A DNA stretch of 64,000 nucleotides from positions 557,501-621,500 of the forward strand of contig NZ_CP016464.1 in assembly GCF_001713455.1 (NCBI RefSeq), in the 5' to 3' direction. The position numbers and the translations under genes were made by a program. Positions 24,397 to 34,847 of the stretch are shown here, piece by piece. The notes beneath the pieces are model-generated. The model saw only the letters and a program-made list of their open reading frames with translations, was not told the origin of the DNA and did no database searches. The stretch is from Bosea sp. RAC05 (lineage in GTDB: Bacteria; Pseudomonadota; Alphaproteobacteria; Rhizobiales; Beijerinckiaceae). Each line of letters starts with the position of its first letter. Positions within the stretch are counted from its first letter, which is position 1.

Positions 24397-24828
24397 TCAC
24401 GACGCGGCGCCGCTCTGCGTCGCCAAGACCGGTCCACCGCTGGTCGAGCGCTTCAGCCCCTTAACTTCCAGCGTCGTGAGGGCGAGGACGGCCGCCGCCT
24501 GCAGGAGGACGAAGCCGACGCCGAGCCCCGTCGGGGCAAACCAGCCGAGCATCAGGAGCGCGAGGCTGTCCGCGACCCAGAGCAGGTTGAGGCCGATGAC
24601 CGCGAGAACGGCGAGGCGCGGCACGGTCGCAGGGGCGGCGAGCCAGGCCAGCAGCGCCGCGCAGGGCAGCAGCAGGAGGCCGGTGCCCCTGAGCAGCTCG
24701 GGGGGCAGCGCAAACAGCCCGGAGAGCGGCGTGGCGGCGAGGCTCAGCAGCGCGCCCATGCCGGCGCAGGCGGCGGCATCGAGCGCGAGCGCCCTGCGCA
24801 GCAGCGGCGAGGACTGGATCATGGTCAT
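24397..24828 (-). CDS. Four-helix integral membrane protein, unknown function
   Basis: A 143-residue protein with four predicted hydrophobic helices (around 13-33, 43-63, 67-87 and 95-118) and short loops. I do not recognise a named family; it looks like small DoxX- or DUF-type membrane proteins found next to regulators. GGGAGA lies before the ATG at 24828; the frame continues upstream but without membrane-protein character. It is divergent from the XRE regulator gene, which may control it; that is inferred only from the shared 133-bp upstream region. Confidence 0.65.
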   Translation of the reverse strand: MTMIQSSPLLRRALALDAAACAGMGALLSLAATPLSGLFALPPELLRGTGLLLLPCAALLAWLAAPATVPRLAVLAVIGLNLLWVADSLALLMLGWFAPTGLGVGFVLLQAAAVLALTTLEVKGLKRSTSGGPVLATQSGAAS

Positions 24829-24925
24829 CGAAGTCTCCCTGGCAGGAGACGCCGCAGGGGCGCCTCGGGTTGGATGGAGACAGGGTGACGGGCGCAAGGC
24901 AGGCCGTCGATTAAGCCGGAGGTAA

Positions 24926-24954
24926 TTGGAACGACGCGGGCGGCCCGGTAGCGT
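24926..24954 (+). promoter_or_regulatory. Putative leaderless promoter of the XRE regulator
   Basis: TTGGAA (24926-24931) and TAGCGT (24949-24954) are 17 bases apart, and the -10 box ends seven bases before the ATG at 24962. No ribosome-binding site is visible. Confidence 0.45.
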
Positions 24955-24961
24955 GCCGGGC

Positions 24962-25792
24962 ATGAACAGCCATCGCGCCGCGGCCATCGGCCCTCTCATC
25001 CGTGACTGGCGGCAGCAGCGCCGTCTCAGCCAGCTCGAGCTCGCGCTCGAGGCGGAGATCTCGCAGAAGCACCTGTCCTTCGTCGAGAGCGGCCGCTCGC
25101 AGCCCAGCCGCGACATGGTGCTGCTGCTGGCCGAGCATCTCGGCGTGCCCCTGCGCGAGCGCAACACGCTGTTGCTCGCGGCCGGCTATGCGCCCGTCTA
25201 TCTGGAGCGGGCGCTGGAGGATCCCGCGCTGCAGGCCGCCAAGGCGGCGATCGATCTCATCCTGACGGGGCACGAGCCCTATCCGGCGCTCGCGGTCGAC
25301 CGCCACTGGACCCTGCTCGCAGCGAATGCGGCGGTCGCGCCGCTGCTGGCTCTCGTCGTCGATGCCGAGCTGCTGCGTCCGCCCGTCAACGTCCTGCGGC
25401 TGGCGCTGCATCCCGGCGGGCTCGCCGCGGCCACCGTCAACTTCGACGAGTGGCGCGCGCATATTCTGGCGCGGCTGCGCCAGCAGGTGCGGATCGCGGC
25501 CGATCCCGTTCTCGCCGACCTCCTGGCCGAGCTTCTGGCCTATCCCGCGAGCTCCGTGGGGTCCGGTTCGGGGCGCGTGCCGATGCCGGTCGTGGAGCCC
25601 GCGATCGCCGTGCCGCTTCGGCTGCGGGTCGGCGACGGCGTGCTGTCCTTCATCTCGACCACGACCGTGTTCGGCACCCCGGTCGACATCACCCTGTCGG
25701 AGCTGGCGCTGGAGACCTTCTTTCCGGCCGACGCCGCGACCGGCGCAGCCTTGCGGGCGCTGGCGCAGACACGGCGCAACGACTCCGCGTGA
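24962..25792 (+). CDS. XRE-family regulator with MmyB-like ligand-binding domain
   Basis: A 276-residue transcription factor. An N-terminal lambda-repressor-type HTH (about 8-65; RRLSQLELALEAEISQKHLSFVESGRSQPSRDMVLLLAEHL) is followed by a helical/PAS-like MmyB domain (about 95-270), with typical marks DRHWTLLAANAA and the C-terminal TPVDITLSELALETFFPAD. MmyB-like proteins are thought to bind fatty-acid-like or other small ligands. It probably regulates itself and/or the divergent membrane protein. The start is the ATG at 24962, seven bases after a -10-like box. Confidence 0.88.
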   Translation: MNSHRAAAIGPLIRDWRQQRRLSQLELALEAEISQKHLSFVESGRSQPSRDMVLLLAEHLGVPLRERNTLLLAAGYAPVYLERALEDPALQAAKAAIDLILTGHEPYPALAVDRHWTLLAANAAVAPLLALVVDAELLRPPVNVLRLALHPGGLAAATVNFDEWRAHILARLRQQVRIAADPVLADLLAELLAYPASSVGSGSGRVPMPVVEPAIAVPLRLRVGDGVLSFISTTTVFGTPVDITLSELALETFFPADAATGAALRALAQTRRNDSA

Positions 25793-25809
25793 GCCCTCGA
25801 TGTTCGTCT

Positions 25810-25834
25810 GGAACCTTCCTCAGGGTCGCCGGTT
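25810..25834 (+). promoter_or_regulatory. EcfG-type stress promoter of the CsbD gene
   Basis: GGAAC (25810-25814) is followed after 16 bases by GGTT (25831-25834), one base off the EcfG consensus GGAAC-N16-CGTT. It lies 53 bases upstream of the CsbD start. Confidence 0.55.
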
Positions 25835-25886
25835 ATTCCTGCGACGCCGCGGGAGCGGCACGAAATTCAACAGAAGGATCAAGACG

Positions 25887-26078
25887 ATGGGCAGCACCAT
25901 GGACAAGGTCAAGGGCATGGCCAACGAGGCCGCCGGCAACGTCAAGCAGGCCGCCGGCAAGGCGCTGGACAAGCCCGAGCTCGAGGCCGAGGGCTTCGCT
26001 CAGGAGCGCAAGGGCGAGGCCCAGCAGGCGCTCGGCAAGGGCAAGGACGCCATCAAGAAAGTGGTCGACAAGGCCTGA
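25887..26078 (+). CDS. CsbD-family general stress protein
   Basis: A 63-residue hydrophilic, highly charged protein of the CsbD family (MDKVKGMANEAAGNVKQAAG, then a Lys/Glu/Gln-rich helix). CsbD proteins are among the most strongly induced general stress proteins in many bacteria; their molecular function is not established. AAGGA lies seven bases before the ATG. The upstream EcfG-like promoter and the downstream intrinsic terminator make it a self-contained single-gene unit. Confidence 0.9.
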   Translation: MGSTMDKVKGMANEAAGNVKQAAGKALDKPELEAEGFAQERKGEAQQALGKGKDAIKKVVDKA

Positions 26079-26101
26079 TTTTAAATCAGAGCCTGACCAA
26101 G

Positions 26102-26132
26102 AACGGGCCGCCGAAAGGCGGCCCGTTTTGTT
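26102..26132 (+). terminator. Rho-independent terminator of the CsbD gene
   Basis: A nine-base-pair stem (CGGGCCGCC/GGCGGCCCG) with a stable GAAA tetraloop is followed by TTTTGTT, 25 bases after the stop. Confidence 0.92.
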
Positions 26133-26149
26133 GTGAGGTCTAGCTGACC

Positions 26150-26229
26150 GTCATTGCGAGCGCAGCCAAGCAATCCAAGGGGAACATGAGCCCTGCCGCT
26201 CTGGATTGCTTCGCTCCGCTTGCAATGAC
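26150..26229. repeat. Palindromic intergenic repeat, family R2, copy b
   Basis: Arms GTCATTGCGAGCGCAGCCAA (from 26150) and its near-complement (TGGATTGCTTCGCTCCGCTT, from 26202) match copy a at 22023-22103. It sits between the convergent CsbD and dnaJ genes and ends only nine bases before the dnaJ stop. Confidence 0.8.
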
Positions 26230-26237
26230 GACGAGGC

Positions 26238-27365
26238 TCAGGCGGTGCCGCCGATGCCGCCGAGGAAGTCCTTGACGCGTCCGAAGAAGCCGGCGGCTTC
26301 CGGATGGGTGGCGCCCGAGCTCTCGCGCTCGAACTCCTGCAGCAGTTCGCGCTGGCGCGCGGTGAGCTTCTGCGGCGTCTCGACCACGACCTGGATGTAG
26401 AGGTCGCCGACCTCGCGCGAGCGCAGCACGCTCATGCCCTTGCCCTTCAGCCGGAACTGCTTGCCGGTCTGGGTGCCCTCGGGGATCTTCACCCGCGCCT
26501 GCTCGCCGGTCAGCGTCGGCACCTCGATCTCGCCGCCGAGCGCCGCCTGCACGAGCCCGATCGGCACGCGGCAGAACAGGTCGGCGCCGTCGCGCTGGAA
26601 GATCGCGTGCGGCTGGATCGACAGGAAGATGTAGAGGTCGCCCGCCGGCCCGCCGCGCAAGCCAGCCTCGCCCTCGCCGGCCAGCCGGATGCGCGTGCCG
26701 TCCTCGACACCGGCGGGGATGTTGACCGAGAGCGTGCGGTCGCGCGTGACGCGGCCGGCGCCCTGGCAGTTCTTGCAGGGGTCGTCGATGATCTCGCCGC
26801 GCCCGGCGCAGGTCGGGCAGGTCCGCTCGACCGAGAAGAAGCCCTGGTTGGCGCGCACCTTGCCGTGGCCGCCGCAGGTCGGGCACTGGCGCGATTTCGA
26901 GCCCGGCTTGGCGCCGGTGCCCGAGCAGACCTCGCAGGCGATCGAGGTCGGCACGCGGATCGAGGCGTTCTTGCCGGCGAAGGCATCCTCGAGCCCGATT
27001 TCGAGATTGTACCGCAGGTCGGCGCCGCGCTCGCGGCCGTTGGCGCTGCGCGGCCCGCCGCGACGGGCGTCGCCGAAGAAGGAATCGAAGATGTCCGACA
27101 TGAAGTCGGAGAAGTCCGGGTTGCCGCCCCCGCCACCCTGCTCGAAGGCCTGGTGGCCGTAGCGGTCATAGGCGCCGCGCTTCTGGCTGTCGGAGAGAAC
27201 CTGATAGGCCTCGTTCAGCTCCTTGAACTTCGCCTCCGCCGCCGTGTCGCCCGGATGCCGGTCGGGATGGCACTGCATCGCCAGCTTGCGGAACGCGCTC
27301 TTCAGCTCCGCTTCGCTCGCGGTCTTCGAGACACCGAGGATTTCATAGTAGTCGCGCTTGGACAT
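26238..27365 (-). CDS. dnaJ: Chaperone protein DnaJ
   Basis: A 375-residue type I Hsp40 co-chaperone that delivers unfolded clients to DnaK and stimulates its ATPase. The J domain (about 1-70) has the HPD motif (CHPDRHPGD), followed by a Gly-rich linker ([17 protein letters not shown]). Then come four zinc-binding CxxCxGxG repeats (about 140-215: [32 protein letters not shown]) and the C-terminal substrate-binding domains. The ATG at 27365 gives [12 protein letters not shown]; the TTG immediately upstream is not needed. It lies downstream of dnaK with a 154-base gap containing a hairpin repeat. Confidence 0.97.
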   Translation of the reverse strand: MSKRDYYEILGVSKTASEAELKSAFRKLAMQCHPDRHPGDTAAEAKFKELNEAYQVLSDSQKRGAYDRYGHQAFEQGGGGGNPDFSDFMSDIFDSFFGDARRGGPRSANGRERGADLRYNLEIGLEDAFAGKNASIRVPTSIACEVCSGTGAKPGSKSRQCPTCGGHGKVRANQGFFSVERTCPTCAGRGEIIDDPCKNCQGAGRVTRDRTLSVNIPAGVEDGTRIRLAGEGEAGLRGGPAGDLYIFLSIQPHAIFQRDGADLFCRVPIGLVQAALGGEIEVPTLTGEQARVKIPEGTQTGKQFRLKGKGMSVLRSREVGDLYIQVVVETPQKLTARQRELLQEFERESSGATHPEAAGFFGRVKDFLGGIGGTA

Positions 27366-27467
27366 CAAACAGCGGCCCCTTCGCTCTTCCTCGCCGCGGC
27401 GGGTCTCAGGCCCATTGCCGGTGCGCGCAAGAACGAGATTGTTGCGTCACGACGCAATCCCGTAACG

Positions 27468-27494
27468 CGATGGCCGGGTCAAGCCCGGCCATGA
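27468..27494. repeat. R3-type hairpin between dnaK and dnaJ
   Basis: ATGGCCGGG-TCAAG-CCCGGCCAT is a single-hairpin version of the repeat family seen complete at 62775-62870. Placed between dnaK and dnaJ, it could process or stabilise the 3' end of the dnaK message. Confidence 0.6.
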
Positions 27495-27519
27495 CGTCGT
27501 CGTCGAGGAGGAAGAGCGC

Positions 27520-29442
27520 TCAGGCGCTCTTCTTCTTGTCACCCTTGTCGTCGCTGACGTCCTTGAAGTCGGCGTCGATGACGTCGTCCTTCTTGGCGTC
27601 GGCCGCTGCCGGCTCGCCTTCGGCGGCGCCTTCAGCCTGGCTGGCGGCATACATCGCCTCGCCGAGCTTCATCGAGGCCTGCATCACGTCCGTGGTGCGC
27701 GCCGTGATGGTCTCGGCGTTGTCCTCGGCGAGCGCCGCCTTGAGGGCGTCGAGCGCGGTCTCGATCGCCGTCTTGTCGGCGGCGGAGACCTTGTCGCCAT
27801 AATCCTTCAGCGACTTCTCGGTCGAATGCACCAGGCTTTCGCCCTGGTTCTTCGCCTCGACCAGCTCGCGGCGCTTCTTGTCCTCGCTCGCGTTCGCCTC
27901 GGCGTCCTTGACCATCTTCTGGATGTCGGCCTCGGAGAGCCCGCCGGACGCCTGGATCCGGATCTGCTGCTCCTTGTTGGTGGCCTTGTCCTTCGCGGTC
28001 ACCGAGACGATGCCGTTGGCGTCGATGTCGAAGGTCACCTCGATCTGCGGCATGCCGCGCGGGGAGGGCGGAATCCCCATCAGGTCGAACTGGCCGAGCA
28101 TCTTGTTGTCGGCGGCCATCTCGCGCTCGCCCTGGAAGACGCGGATCGTCACCGCGTTCTGATTGTCCTCGGCGGTGGAGAAGACCTGGCTCTTCTTGGT
28201 CGGGATCGTGGTGTTGCGATCGATGAGACGCGTGAACACGCCGCCCAGCGTCTCGATGCCGAGCGACAGCGGGGTCACGTCGAGCAGCAGCACGTCCTTC
28301 ACGTCGCCCTGCAGCACGCCGGCCTGGATCGCGGCGCCGATGGCGACGACCTCATCGGGGTTGACGCCCTTGTGCGGCTCCTTGCCGAAGAACTGCTTCA
28401 CGACCTCCTGGACCTTCGGCATGCGGGTCATGCCACCGACGAGGACGACCTCGTCGATCTGACCGGCAGAGAGGCCTGCATCCTTGAGCGCCTTCTTGCA
28501 GGGCTCGATCGTGCGCTGGACGAGATCGTCGACCAGGCTCTCGAACTTGGCGCGCGAGAGCTTGATGGCGAGGTGCTTCGGCCCCGAGGCGTCGGCCGTG
28601 ATGTAGGGCAGGTTGATCTCGGTCTGGGCCGTGGTCGAGAGCTCGATCTTGGCCTTCTCGGCGGCTTCCTTCAGGCGCTGGAGCGCGAGCTTGTCCTTCT
28701 TCAGGTCGATGCCCTGCTCGCGCTTGAACTCGTCCGCGAGATACTCGACGAGGCGCATGTCGAAGTCCTCGCCGCCGAGGAACGTGTCGCCATTGGTCGA
28801 CTTCACCTCGAAGACGCCGTCGCCGATCTCGAGGATCGAGACGTCGAAGGTGCCGCCGCCGAGGTCATAGACCGCGATCGTGCCGGCCTGCTTCTTGTCG
28901 AGGCCATAGGCGAGCGCGGCCGCCGTCGGCTCATTGATGATGCGCAGCACCTCGAGGCCGGCGATGCGGCCGGCATCCTTCGTCGCCTGGCGCTGGGCGT
29001 CGTTGAAATAGGCGGGAACGGTGATGACGGCCTGGGTGACGGGCGAGCCGAGATAGGCCTCCGCCGTCTCCTTCATCTTGGTGAGGGTGAAGGCCGAGAT
29101 CTGGGACGGCGAATAGTCGGTGCCGTCGGCCTCGACCCAGGCGTCGCCGGAGGAGGCCTTCTTGATCTTGTAGGGAACGAGCTTCAGGTCCTTCTGCGTC
29201 ATCGGGTCTTCGAAGGTGCGGCCGATGAGGCGCTTGATGGCGAAGAAGGTGCGTTCCGGATTGGTGACCGCCTGGCGCTTGGCCGGCTGTCCGACGAGGC
29301 GCTCGCCATCATCCGTGATCGCGACGATCGACGGCGTGGTGCGGGCGCCTTCCGAGTTCTCGATGACCTTAGGCGTCGTGCCTTCCATGACCGCGACGCA
29401 GGAATTGGTCGTGCCGAGGTCGATACCGATGACTTTACCCAT
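27520..29442 (-). CDS. dnaK: Chaperone protein DnaK (Hsp70)
   Basis: A 640-residue Hsp70. The nucleotide-binding domain (about 1-385) starts [20 protein letters not shown] and contains [13 protein letters not shown] and [11 protein letters not shown]. The linker ([16 protein letters not shown]) leads into the substrate-binding domain and helical lid, ending in the usual acidic tail ([21 protein letters not shown]). It folds and disaggregates proteins in the cytosol together with DnaJ and GrpE (not in the window). The much longer open frame (to 30144) is not coding beyond the ATG at 29442, where the Hsp70 sequence begins and an AAGGGATC site is present. A sigma-32-type promoter lies upstream. 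Confidence 0.98.
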   Translation of the reverse strand: MGKVIGIDLGTTNSCVAVMEGTTPKVIENSEGARTTPSIVAITDDGERLVGQPAKRQAVTNPERTFFAIKRLIGRTFEDPMTQKDLKLVPYKIKKASSGDAWVEADGTDYSPSQISAFTLTKMKETAEAYLGSPVTQAVITVPAYFNDAQRQATKDAGRIAGLEVLRIINEPTAAALAYGLDKKQAGTIAVYDLGGGTFDVSILEIGDGVFEVKSTNGDTFLGGEDFDMRLVEYLADEFKREQGIDLKKDKLALQRLKEAAEKAKIELSTTAQTEINLPYITADASGPKHLAIKLSRAKFESLVDDLVQRTIEPCKKALKDAGLSAGQIDEVVLVGGMTRMPKVQEVVKQFFGKEPHKGVNPDEVVAIGAAIQAGVLQGDVKDVLLLDVTPLSLGIETLGGVFTRLIDRNTTIPTKKSQVFSTAEDNQNAVTIRVFQGEREMAADNKMLGQFDLMGIPPSPRGMPQIEVTFDIDANGIVSVTAKDKATNKEQQIRIQASGGLSEADIQKMVKDAEANASEDKKRRELVEAKNQGESLVHSTEKSLKDYGDKVSAADKTAIETALDALKAALAEDNAETITARTTDVMQASMKLGEAMYAASQAEGAAEGEPAAADAKKDDVIDADFKDVSDDKGDKKKSA

Positions 29443-29590
29443 GGAGGGGATCCCTTTTGAACTGAGCAGATCGCCGGCCTGCGACGATGATCGCCCCAGC
29501 CCGGCCCATGGACCGGCCCGCCCCCACCTGTCGCGGCGAACGAACCGGCATTCCACGTTCGACGGTCGTGAAACCGCCCCTTGGCGGCGT

Positions 29591-29620
29591 ATATAGGGAG
29601 GGGGTTCCCGCCCTTGCAAG
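29591..29620 (-). promoter_or_regulatory. RpoH (sigma-32) type heat-shock promoter of dnaK
   Basis: On the minus strand CTTGCAA (29620-29614) is followed after 15 bases by CCCTATAT (29598-29591), a close match to the RpoH consensus CTTGAA-N13-17-CCCCATNT. It lies about 150 bases upstream of the dnaK start. Confidence 0.7.
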
Positions 29621-29734
29621 ACAGGCGAGCCGATTAAGAATCGCCCCCGTGGCCGTTTTCGGCGACAGGGTTGACGGCGATCATTGCCGCCGAGTGTTGC
29701 GGATGTGCCCTTGCGTCGCGCAGCGCGACATTTC

Positions 29735-30667
29735 ATGCAAAATGCGCCGAATCCCTTCCCGAGCGGGCTTTTCGTGATCCGACCGCCGCATGCCGCCCTC
29801 CGCCTCGCCCTGCTGGTCCTCGCCGGCACGGTGCAGGCCGCGCTGGCGCAGCCGATGCAACTGCCGGGAGCGCAGCCCTTCAATGCGCCGGGCACGCAGC
29901 AGGCCGCGCCGCCGGGCACCGGAGCCCCCGCGGCGCCGAAGCCGCCATCGATGCCGCCGATCAAGGTCGCGGGCGAGGAGGCCGTGCTCGGACGGGTGCT
30001 GCGGCACAATGGCGGCGCCGGCGAGGCGGTCTTCGAGAAGATGGCGGGAGGCTTTGGACTGAAGCTGACCGCGGACGGCTTCCAGTCGAGCAATCTGGTC
30101 GAGCCCTGCGCGGTGTCCTTCGGCGAGGCACCGCTTCCCGTCACGTCGCTGGGCCGGCCGGCGGGCGTGCCGCGCTACCGGCTGGAGGCGCCGATCTGCC
30201 CGATCGTCTTCGACGTCCTCGACGGCGCCCTCCTCGTCGTCGAGCCGCCCCAGCCCTGTGTGGTGGAGGCTGCCGCCTGCCGCATCGATCCGCGCGGCCT
30301 GTGGGGGCCGGATGCGCGCACGCTCCCCGCCCGGGCCAAGGACATCGAAGTCGCGCGCGGCACGGCCGAACGCGCGGTTCGCGAGGGTTATCGCGCGCTG
30401 ACGGCCCGCGCCGATGCCATCGAGCAGCGCGCCATCACCCGCGAGCAGGCCGGTTTCTCGGCCGAGCGCGAACTGGTCTGCCGCTCCTTCCTGCGCGAGG
30501 GCCAGTTCGGCTTCTGCGGCGCACGTCTGACGGAAGCCCGCGCCGCATCGATCCGGGCGAGGCTCGGGCTCGCCAACGAGCCGGCCAAGGCCGCGCCACG
30601 GCCGGCGCGCCCAAGGCCGGCACAGCCGGCTGGCGGGTCGGGCCCGCTGCCGCTGACGCCGCAATAG
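29735..30667 (+). CDS. Secreted hypothetical protein with conserved-looking Cys residues
   Basis: About 310 residues with a signal-peptide-like segment ([24 protein letters not shown]). A Pro/Ala-rich spacer follows, then a folded region with at least six Cys ([42 protein letters not shown]) that may form disulfides in the periplasm. I do not recognise the family. The start is uncertain: ATG 29735 or a GTG at 29774, which would give a shorter and more typical signal peptide. The tail is again Pro/Ala/Arg-rich. It precedes a DsbD-type reductase on the same strand, which may or may not reflect a disulfide connection. Confidence 0.65.
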   Translation: MQNAPNPFPSGLFVIRPPHAALRLALLVLAGTVQAALAQPMQLPGAQPFNAPGTQQAAPPGTGAPAAPKPPSMPPIKVAGEEAVLGRVLRHNGGAGEAVFEKMAGGFGLKLTADGFQSSNLVEPCAVSFGEAPLPVTSLGRPAGVPRYRLEAPICPIVFDVLDGALLVVEPPQPCVVEAAACRIDPRGLWGPDARTLPARAKDIEVARGTAERAVREGYRALTARADAIEQRAITREQAGFSAERELVCRSFLREGQFGFCGARLTEARAASIRARLGLANEPAKAAPRPARPRPAQPAGGSGPLPLTPQ

Positions 30668-30796
30668 CGCCACCCTCGCCTGCTGAATGCCGTCGCCTGC
30701 CGGTCGAAACGCTCGGCCCGCAGGCTTGGCACCCTCACTGCCTTGTCATTGGCGTTGCGGGCTGCGATCGGTCACTGATCTCGGCCAGTCGAGAGG

Positions 30797-32968
30797 ATGA
30801 TGACGCGGATCATGGCTTACCCCCTCACCCGACAGCTCTGGCGCCAGGCGCTGCTGGTGCTGGCCCTGCTCGCGCCCGGCCTGGCGCAGGCGGCGGAATC
30901 GGCCGCTGTGACGAGCCCGCGGGTGACGGCGACGCTCCTCTCCAGCCGTGACGCCGTGGCGCCGGGCGAGCGCTTCCAGGTCGCGCTCGTCCAGAAGATC
31001 GCGCCCGGCTGGCACACCTACTGGGCCAATCCCGGCGATTCCGGCGAGCCGACGCGCATCGCCTGGACGCTGTCGCAGGGCGCGACCGCCGGCGAGATCC
31101 AGTGGCCCGCGCCCAAGGCGATCCCCGTGGAGCCGCTGGTCAATTTCGGCTTCGAGGGCACGGTCCTGCTGCCCGTGGAGATCGCGGTCCCGCCCGAGGC
31201 GAAAATCGGTGAGCGCCTGACGCTGCAGGCTGCCGCCACCTGGCTGGTCTGCGAAAAGATCTGCATTCCCGAGGAAGGCACCCTGACGCTCGACCTGCCG
31301 GTCGCGCCGGCCGCCATCGTCGCCGAAGCGGCGCAGTCGCGGATCGAGGCCGCCCGCGCGGCCCTTCCCGCACCGGCCGGCTTCCGCGGCCGTCTCGCGG
31401 CCGAGGGCGAGGCCCTCGCGCTGACGCTGCCTGGCCTGCCGGCGGCCGCAACGGAACTGCGCGTCTTTCCCTTGTCCGATACGCTGATCGACCATGCCGC
31501 CGCGCAGGAGGTTCGCACCTCCGACGGGGCGACCGTGGTGCGGCTCGCCCGCTCCAGCGCCTTCAAGATCGCGGGCGGGGAGATCGCGGGCGTCCTGACC
31601 TATCGCGAGGGCGGGCTGTCGCGGGCGCTGACCTTCGCGGCCGACGTCGAGCCCGCTCTCGCCGGGGCTGCCTCGGCTCCGGCTGCTCCGCCTGCCACGG
31701 TCCGCATCCCCCTGCCGGCCGAGGGCGCCGACCTGACGCTGTGGGCGGCCCTGCTTTTCGCCTTCGCCGGCGGGCTGATCCTCAACCTGATGCCCTGCGT
31801 GCTGCCGGTGCTCTTCATCAAGGCGCTGGGCTTCGCCCAGCTCGCCCAGGCCAGCCGCGCGCAGGTCCGCGAACAGGGGCTGCTCTTCCTCGCGGGCGTG
31901 CTGGTGACCTTCATGGCGCTGGCGGCGATGGTGATTGCGCTCGGCGCGCTCGGCACCAGCGTCGGCTGGGGCTTCCAGCTGCAGTCACCGCCGCTGGTCA
32001 TCGCGCTCGCCGTGGTGATGACGCTGATCGGCCTCAACCTGCTGGGCGCCTTCGAGATCGGAACCTCGGCGGCCGGCGTCGGCCATGGCCTCGCCAGCCG
32101 GGGCGGGCGACTGGGGGCCTTCATGACCGGCGTTCTGGCGGTGGTGGTCGCGACGCCCTGCACGGCGCCCTTCATGGGCGCGGCCATCGGCTATGCGGTC
32201 ACGCAGCCGCCGCTGCTCGGCCTGTCCGTCTTCCTGTCGCTGGCGCTGGGTTTCGCGCTGCCGGTCGTGGCGTTGTCCTTCGCGCCGGGCCTGCTGCGCC
32301 TTCTGCCGAAGCCCGGCCGCTGGATGCTGATCCTGAAGCAGGCCTTCGCCTTCCCGATGTTCGCCACCGCGATCTGGCTGATCTGGGTCGCCTCGGTCCA
32401 GGCCGGGCCAGGCGGCGTTCTGGCGGCGCTCGTCGCGGTGCTGGCGGCGGGCTTCGTCGTCTGGCTGGTCGGTGTCACGCGCGGCAGCGGCCGCGGCCGG
32501 CTCGCCTCCTCGCTCGTGGCGGTTCTGGTCGCGTGCGGGGCCGGCTGGTTCGTGGTGCAGAGCGCCGTGCCGGAGGTGGCACAGGCGCGCGCGGGCGACA
32601 CCCAGGCCTGGTCGCCCGAGCGGGTCGTGGCGCTACAGGCTGAAGGGCGGCCGGTCTTCGTGAACTTCACCGCCGCCTGGTGCATCACCTGCCTCGCCAA
32701 TGAGCGCGTCGCGCTCTCGCGGCAGGAGGTCAAGGACGCCTTTGCCGAGCTCAAGGTGGTCTATCTCAAGGCCGACTGGACCAATCGCGACAGCCGGATC
32801 GCCTTCGCGCTGGCCGAGCAGGGCCGGGCCGGCGTGCCGCTCTATTTGTTCTATCCGGGCGGCAAGGGCGGCCAGCCCGAGATCCTGCCGCAGCTCCTGA
32901 CCCCCGACATGGTCGTGTCCGCCGCGCGGCGCGCCGCGGGCAAAGAGGTCAGGACCGCCGGCCGCTGA
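30797..32968 (+). CDS. DsbD/ScsB-type thiol:disulfide interchange protein
   Basis: A 723-residue inner-membrane electron-transfer protein. A signal peptide (to about residue 32) leads to a periplasmic N-terminal domain with a redox pair in VCEKICIPEEG. Next is an eight-helix membrane domain with the two essential Cys in LMPCVLPVLF and ATPCTAPFMG. Last is a periplasmic thioredoxin domain with CITC (FTAAWCITCLANERVAL). Electrons would pass from cytosolic thioredoxin across the membrane to periplasmic partners. The long N-terminal domain is more like ScsB than E. coli DsbD. GAGAGG abuts the ATG pair at 30797; ATG 30812 is an alternative start. The thioredoxin-like protein downstream is a likely partner. 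Confidence 0.88.
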   Translation: MMTRIMAYPLTRQLWRQALLVLALLAPGLAQAAESAAVTSPRVTATLLSSRDAVAPGERFQVALVQKIAPGWHTYWANPGDSGEPTRIAWTLSQGATAGEIQWPAPKAIPVEPLVNFGFEGTVLLPVEIAVPPEAKIGERLTLQAAATWLVCEKICIPEEGTLTLDLPVAPAAIVAEAAQSRIEAARAALPAPAGFRGRLAAEGEALALTLPGLPAAATELRVFPLSDTLIDHAAAQEVRTSDGATVVRLARSSAFKIAGGEIAGVLTYREGGLSRALTFAADVEPALAGAASAPAAPPATVRIPLPAEGADLTLWAALLFAFAGGLILNLMPCVLPVLFIKALGFAQLAQASRAQVREQGLLFLAGVLVTFMALAAMVIALGALGTSVGWGFQLQSPPLVIALAVVMTLIGLNLLGAFEIGTSAAGVGHGLASRGGRLGAFMTGVLAVVVATPCTAPFMGAAIGYAVTQPPLLGLSVFLSLALGFALPVVALSFAPGLLRLLPKPGRWMLILKQAFAFPMFATAIWLIWVASVQAGPGGVLAALVAVLAAGFVVWLVGVTRGSGRGRLASSLVAVLVACGAGWFVVQSAVPEVAQARAGDTQAWSPERVVALQAEGRPVFVNFTAAWCITCLANERVALSRQEVKDAFAELKVVYLKADWTNRDSRIAFALAEQGRAGVPLYLFYPGGKGGQPEILPQLLTPDMVVSAARRAAGKEVRTAGR

Positions 32969-33004
32969 CGCCGTTCACCCCACGCAGACGACAAGGAGAC
33001 AGAC

Positions 33005-33646
33005 GTGAAGGCCCATCTGACCCGCCAGACCTTTATCGCCGGCCTCGCTCTCGCCGGGTTCTCGCTCGCGGCAGCCCCCGCTCTGGCCCAGTCCGCCGCC
33101 AGGATCGGCGCCCCGGCCCCGGCGTTCGAGGCGGTGGATGCCGACGGCAAGATCCGCAAGCTGTCGGAGTTCGCCGGCAAGACGGTGATCCTCGAATGGA
33201 CCAACCATGACTGCCCCTATGTCCGGAAGCACTACAACAGCGCCACCATGCAGACGCTGCAGAAGGACATGGCCAGGGAGGGCATCGTCTGGCTCTCGGT
33301 CATCTCCTCGCCGGTCGGCGAGCAGGGCCATGTCGACGGCGCCAAGGCCAACGAGCTGACCAAGAGCCGCAACGCCGCGCCAGCGGCCATCCTGCTCGAT
33401 CCCAACAGCAAGGTCGCCCGCGCCTATGGCGCGACCACCACGCCGCACATGTACATCATCGATGGCAAGGGCACGCTCGCCTATATGGGCGCCATCGACG
33501 ACAAGCCCGCCGCCAGCGCCGCCAGCATCGAGGGCGCCAAGAGCTACGTCCGCCAGGCGGTGGCCGAGCTCAAGGCCGGCAAGCCGGTTTCCGAGCCGAG
33601 CACCAAGGCCTATGGCTGCGCGGTGAAATACGCGCCGGTGAGCTGA
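33005..33646 (+). CDS. Periplasmic thioredoxin-like (redoxin) protein
   Basis: A 213-residue exported protein; residues 1-28 form a signal peptide (ALA-QS). A redoxin/AhpC-TSA-like thioredoxin fold follows, with the active-site region EWTNHDCPYVRKHYNS. Only one Cys lies in that motif (CPYV, not CxxC), with another near the C terminus (YGCAVKY), so it behaves more like a peroxiredoxin-type or single-Cys redoxin than a disulfide reductase. GGAG lies before the GTG... ATG pair with the mature start at 33005. It is 36 nt downstream of the DsbD/ScsB-type gene, so that protein probably reduces it. Confidence 0.82.
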   Translation: MKAHLTRQTFIAGLALAGFSLAAAPALAQSAARIGAPAPAFEAVDADGKIRKLSEFAGKTVILEWTNHDCPYVRKHYNSATMQTLQKDMAREGIVWLSVISSPVGEQGHVDGAKANELTKSRNAAPAAILLDPNSKVARAYGATTTPHMYIIDGKGTLAYMGAIDDKPAASAASIEGAKSYVRQAVAELKAGKPVSEPSTKAYGCAVKYAPVS

Positions 33647-33661
33647 GGGCTGGCCCCATGC

Positions 33662-33755
33662 GTCATGCCCGGGCTTGATCCGGGCATCTCGCCAACCAGT
33701 CCCTCGTCGTGCCGAAGATTCTCGGGTCTGCGCTTCGCTTCACCCGAGAATGACG
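33662..33755. repeat. R3-type palindromic repeat between redoxin and ugpC
   Basis: It contains a GTCATGCCCGGGCTTGATCC hairpin (33662-33688) and a second inverted unit, GATTCTCGGGTC with its complement ACCCGAGAATGAC (33717-33753). This is related to the family at 27468 and 62775. It lies between convergent genes and may act as a bidirectional transcript end. Confidence 0.6.
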
Positions 33756-33760
33756 CTTCG

Positions 33761-34840
<1,080 letters not shown>

Positions 34841-34847
34841 CGGCGAC

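Noticed and set aside
27826..29460. 544-codon plus-strand open frame opposite dnaK
   Set aside because: It is a shadow of the dnaK frame: Leu/Gly/Asp/Arg-rich, without recognisable domains. High-GC genes of this type leave long antisense frames open throughout the window (for example 1355-2584, 3516-4802, 35666-37951, 49978-51849).
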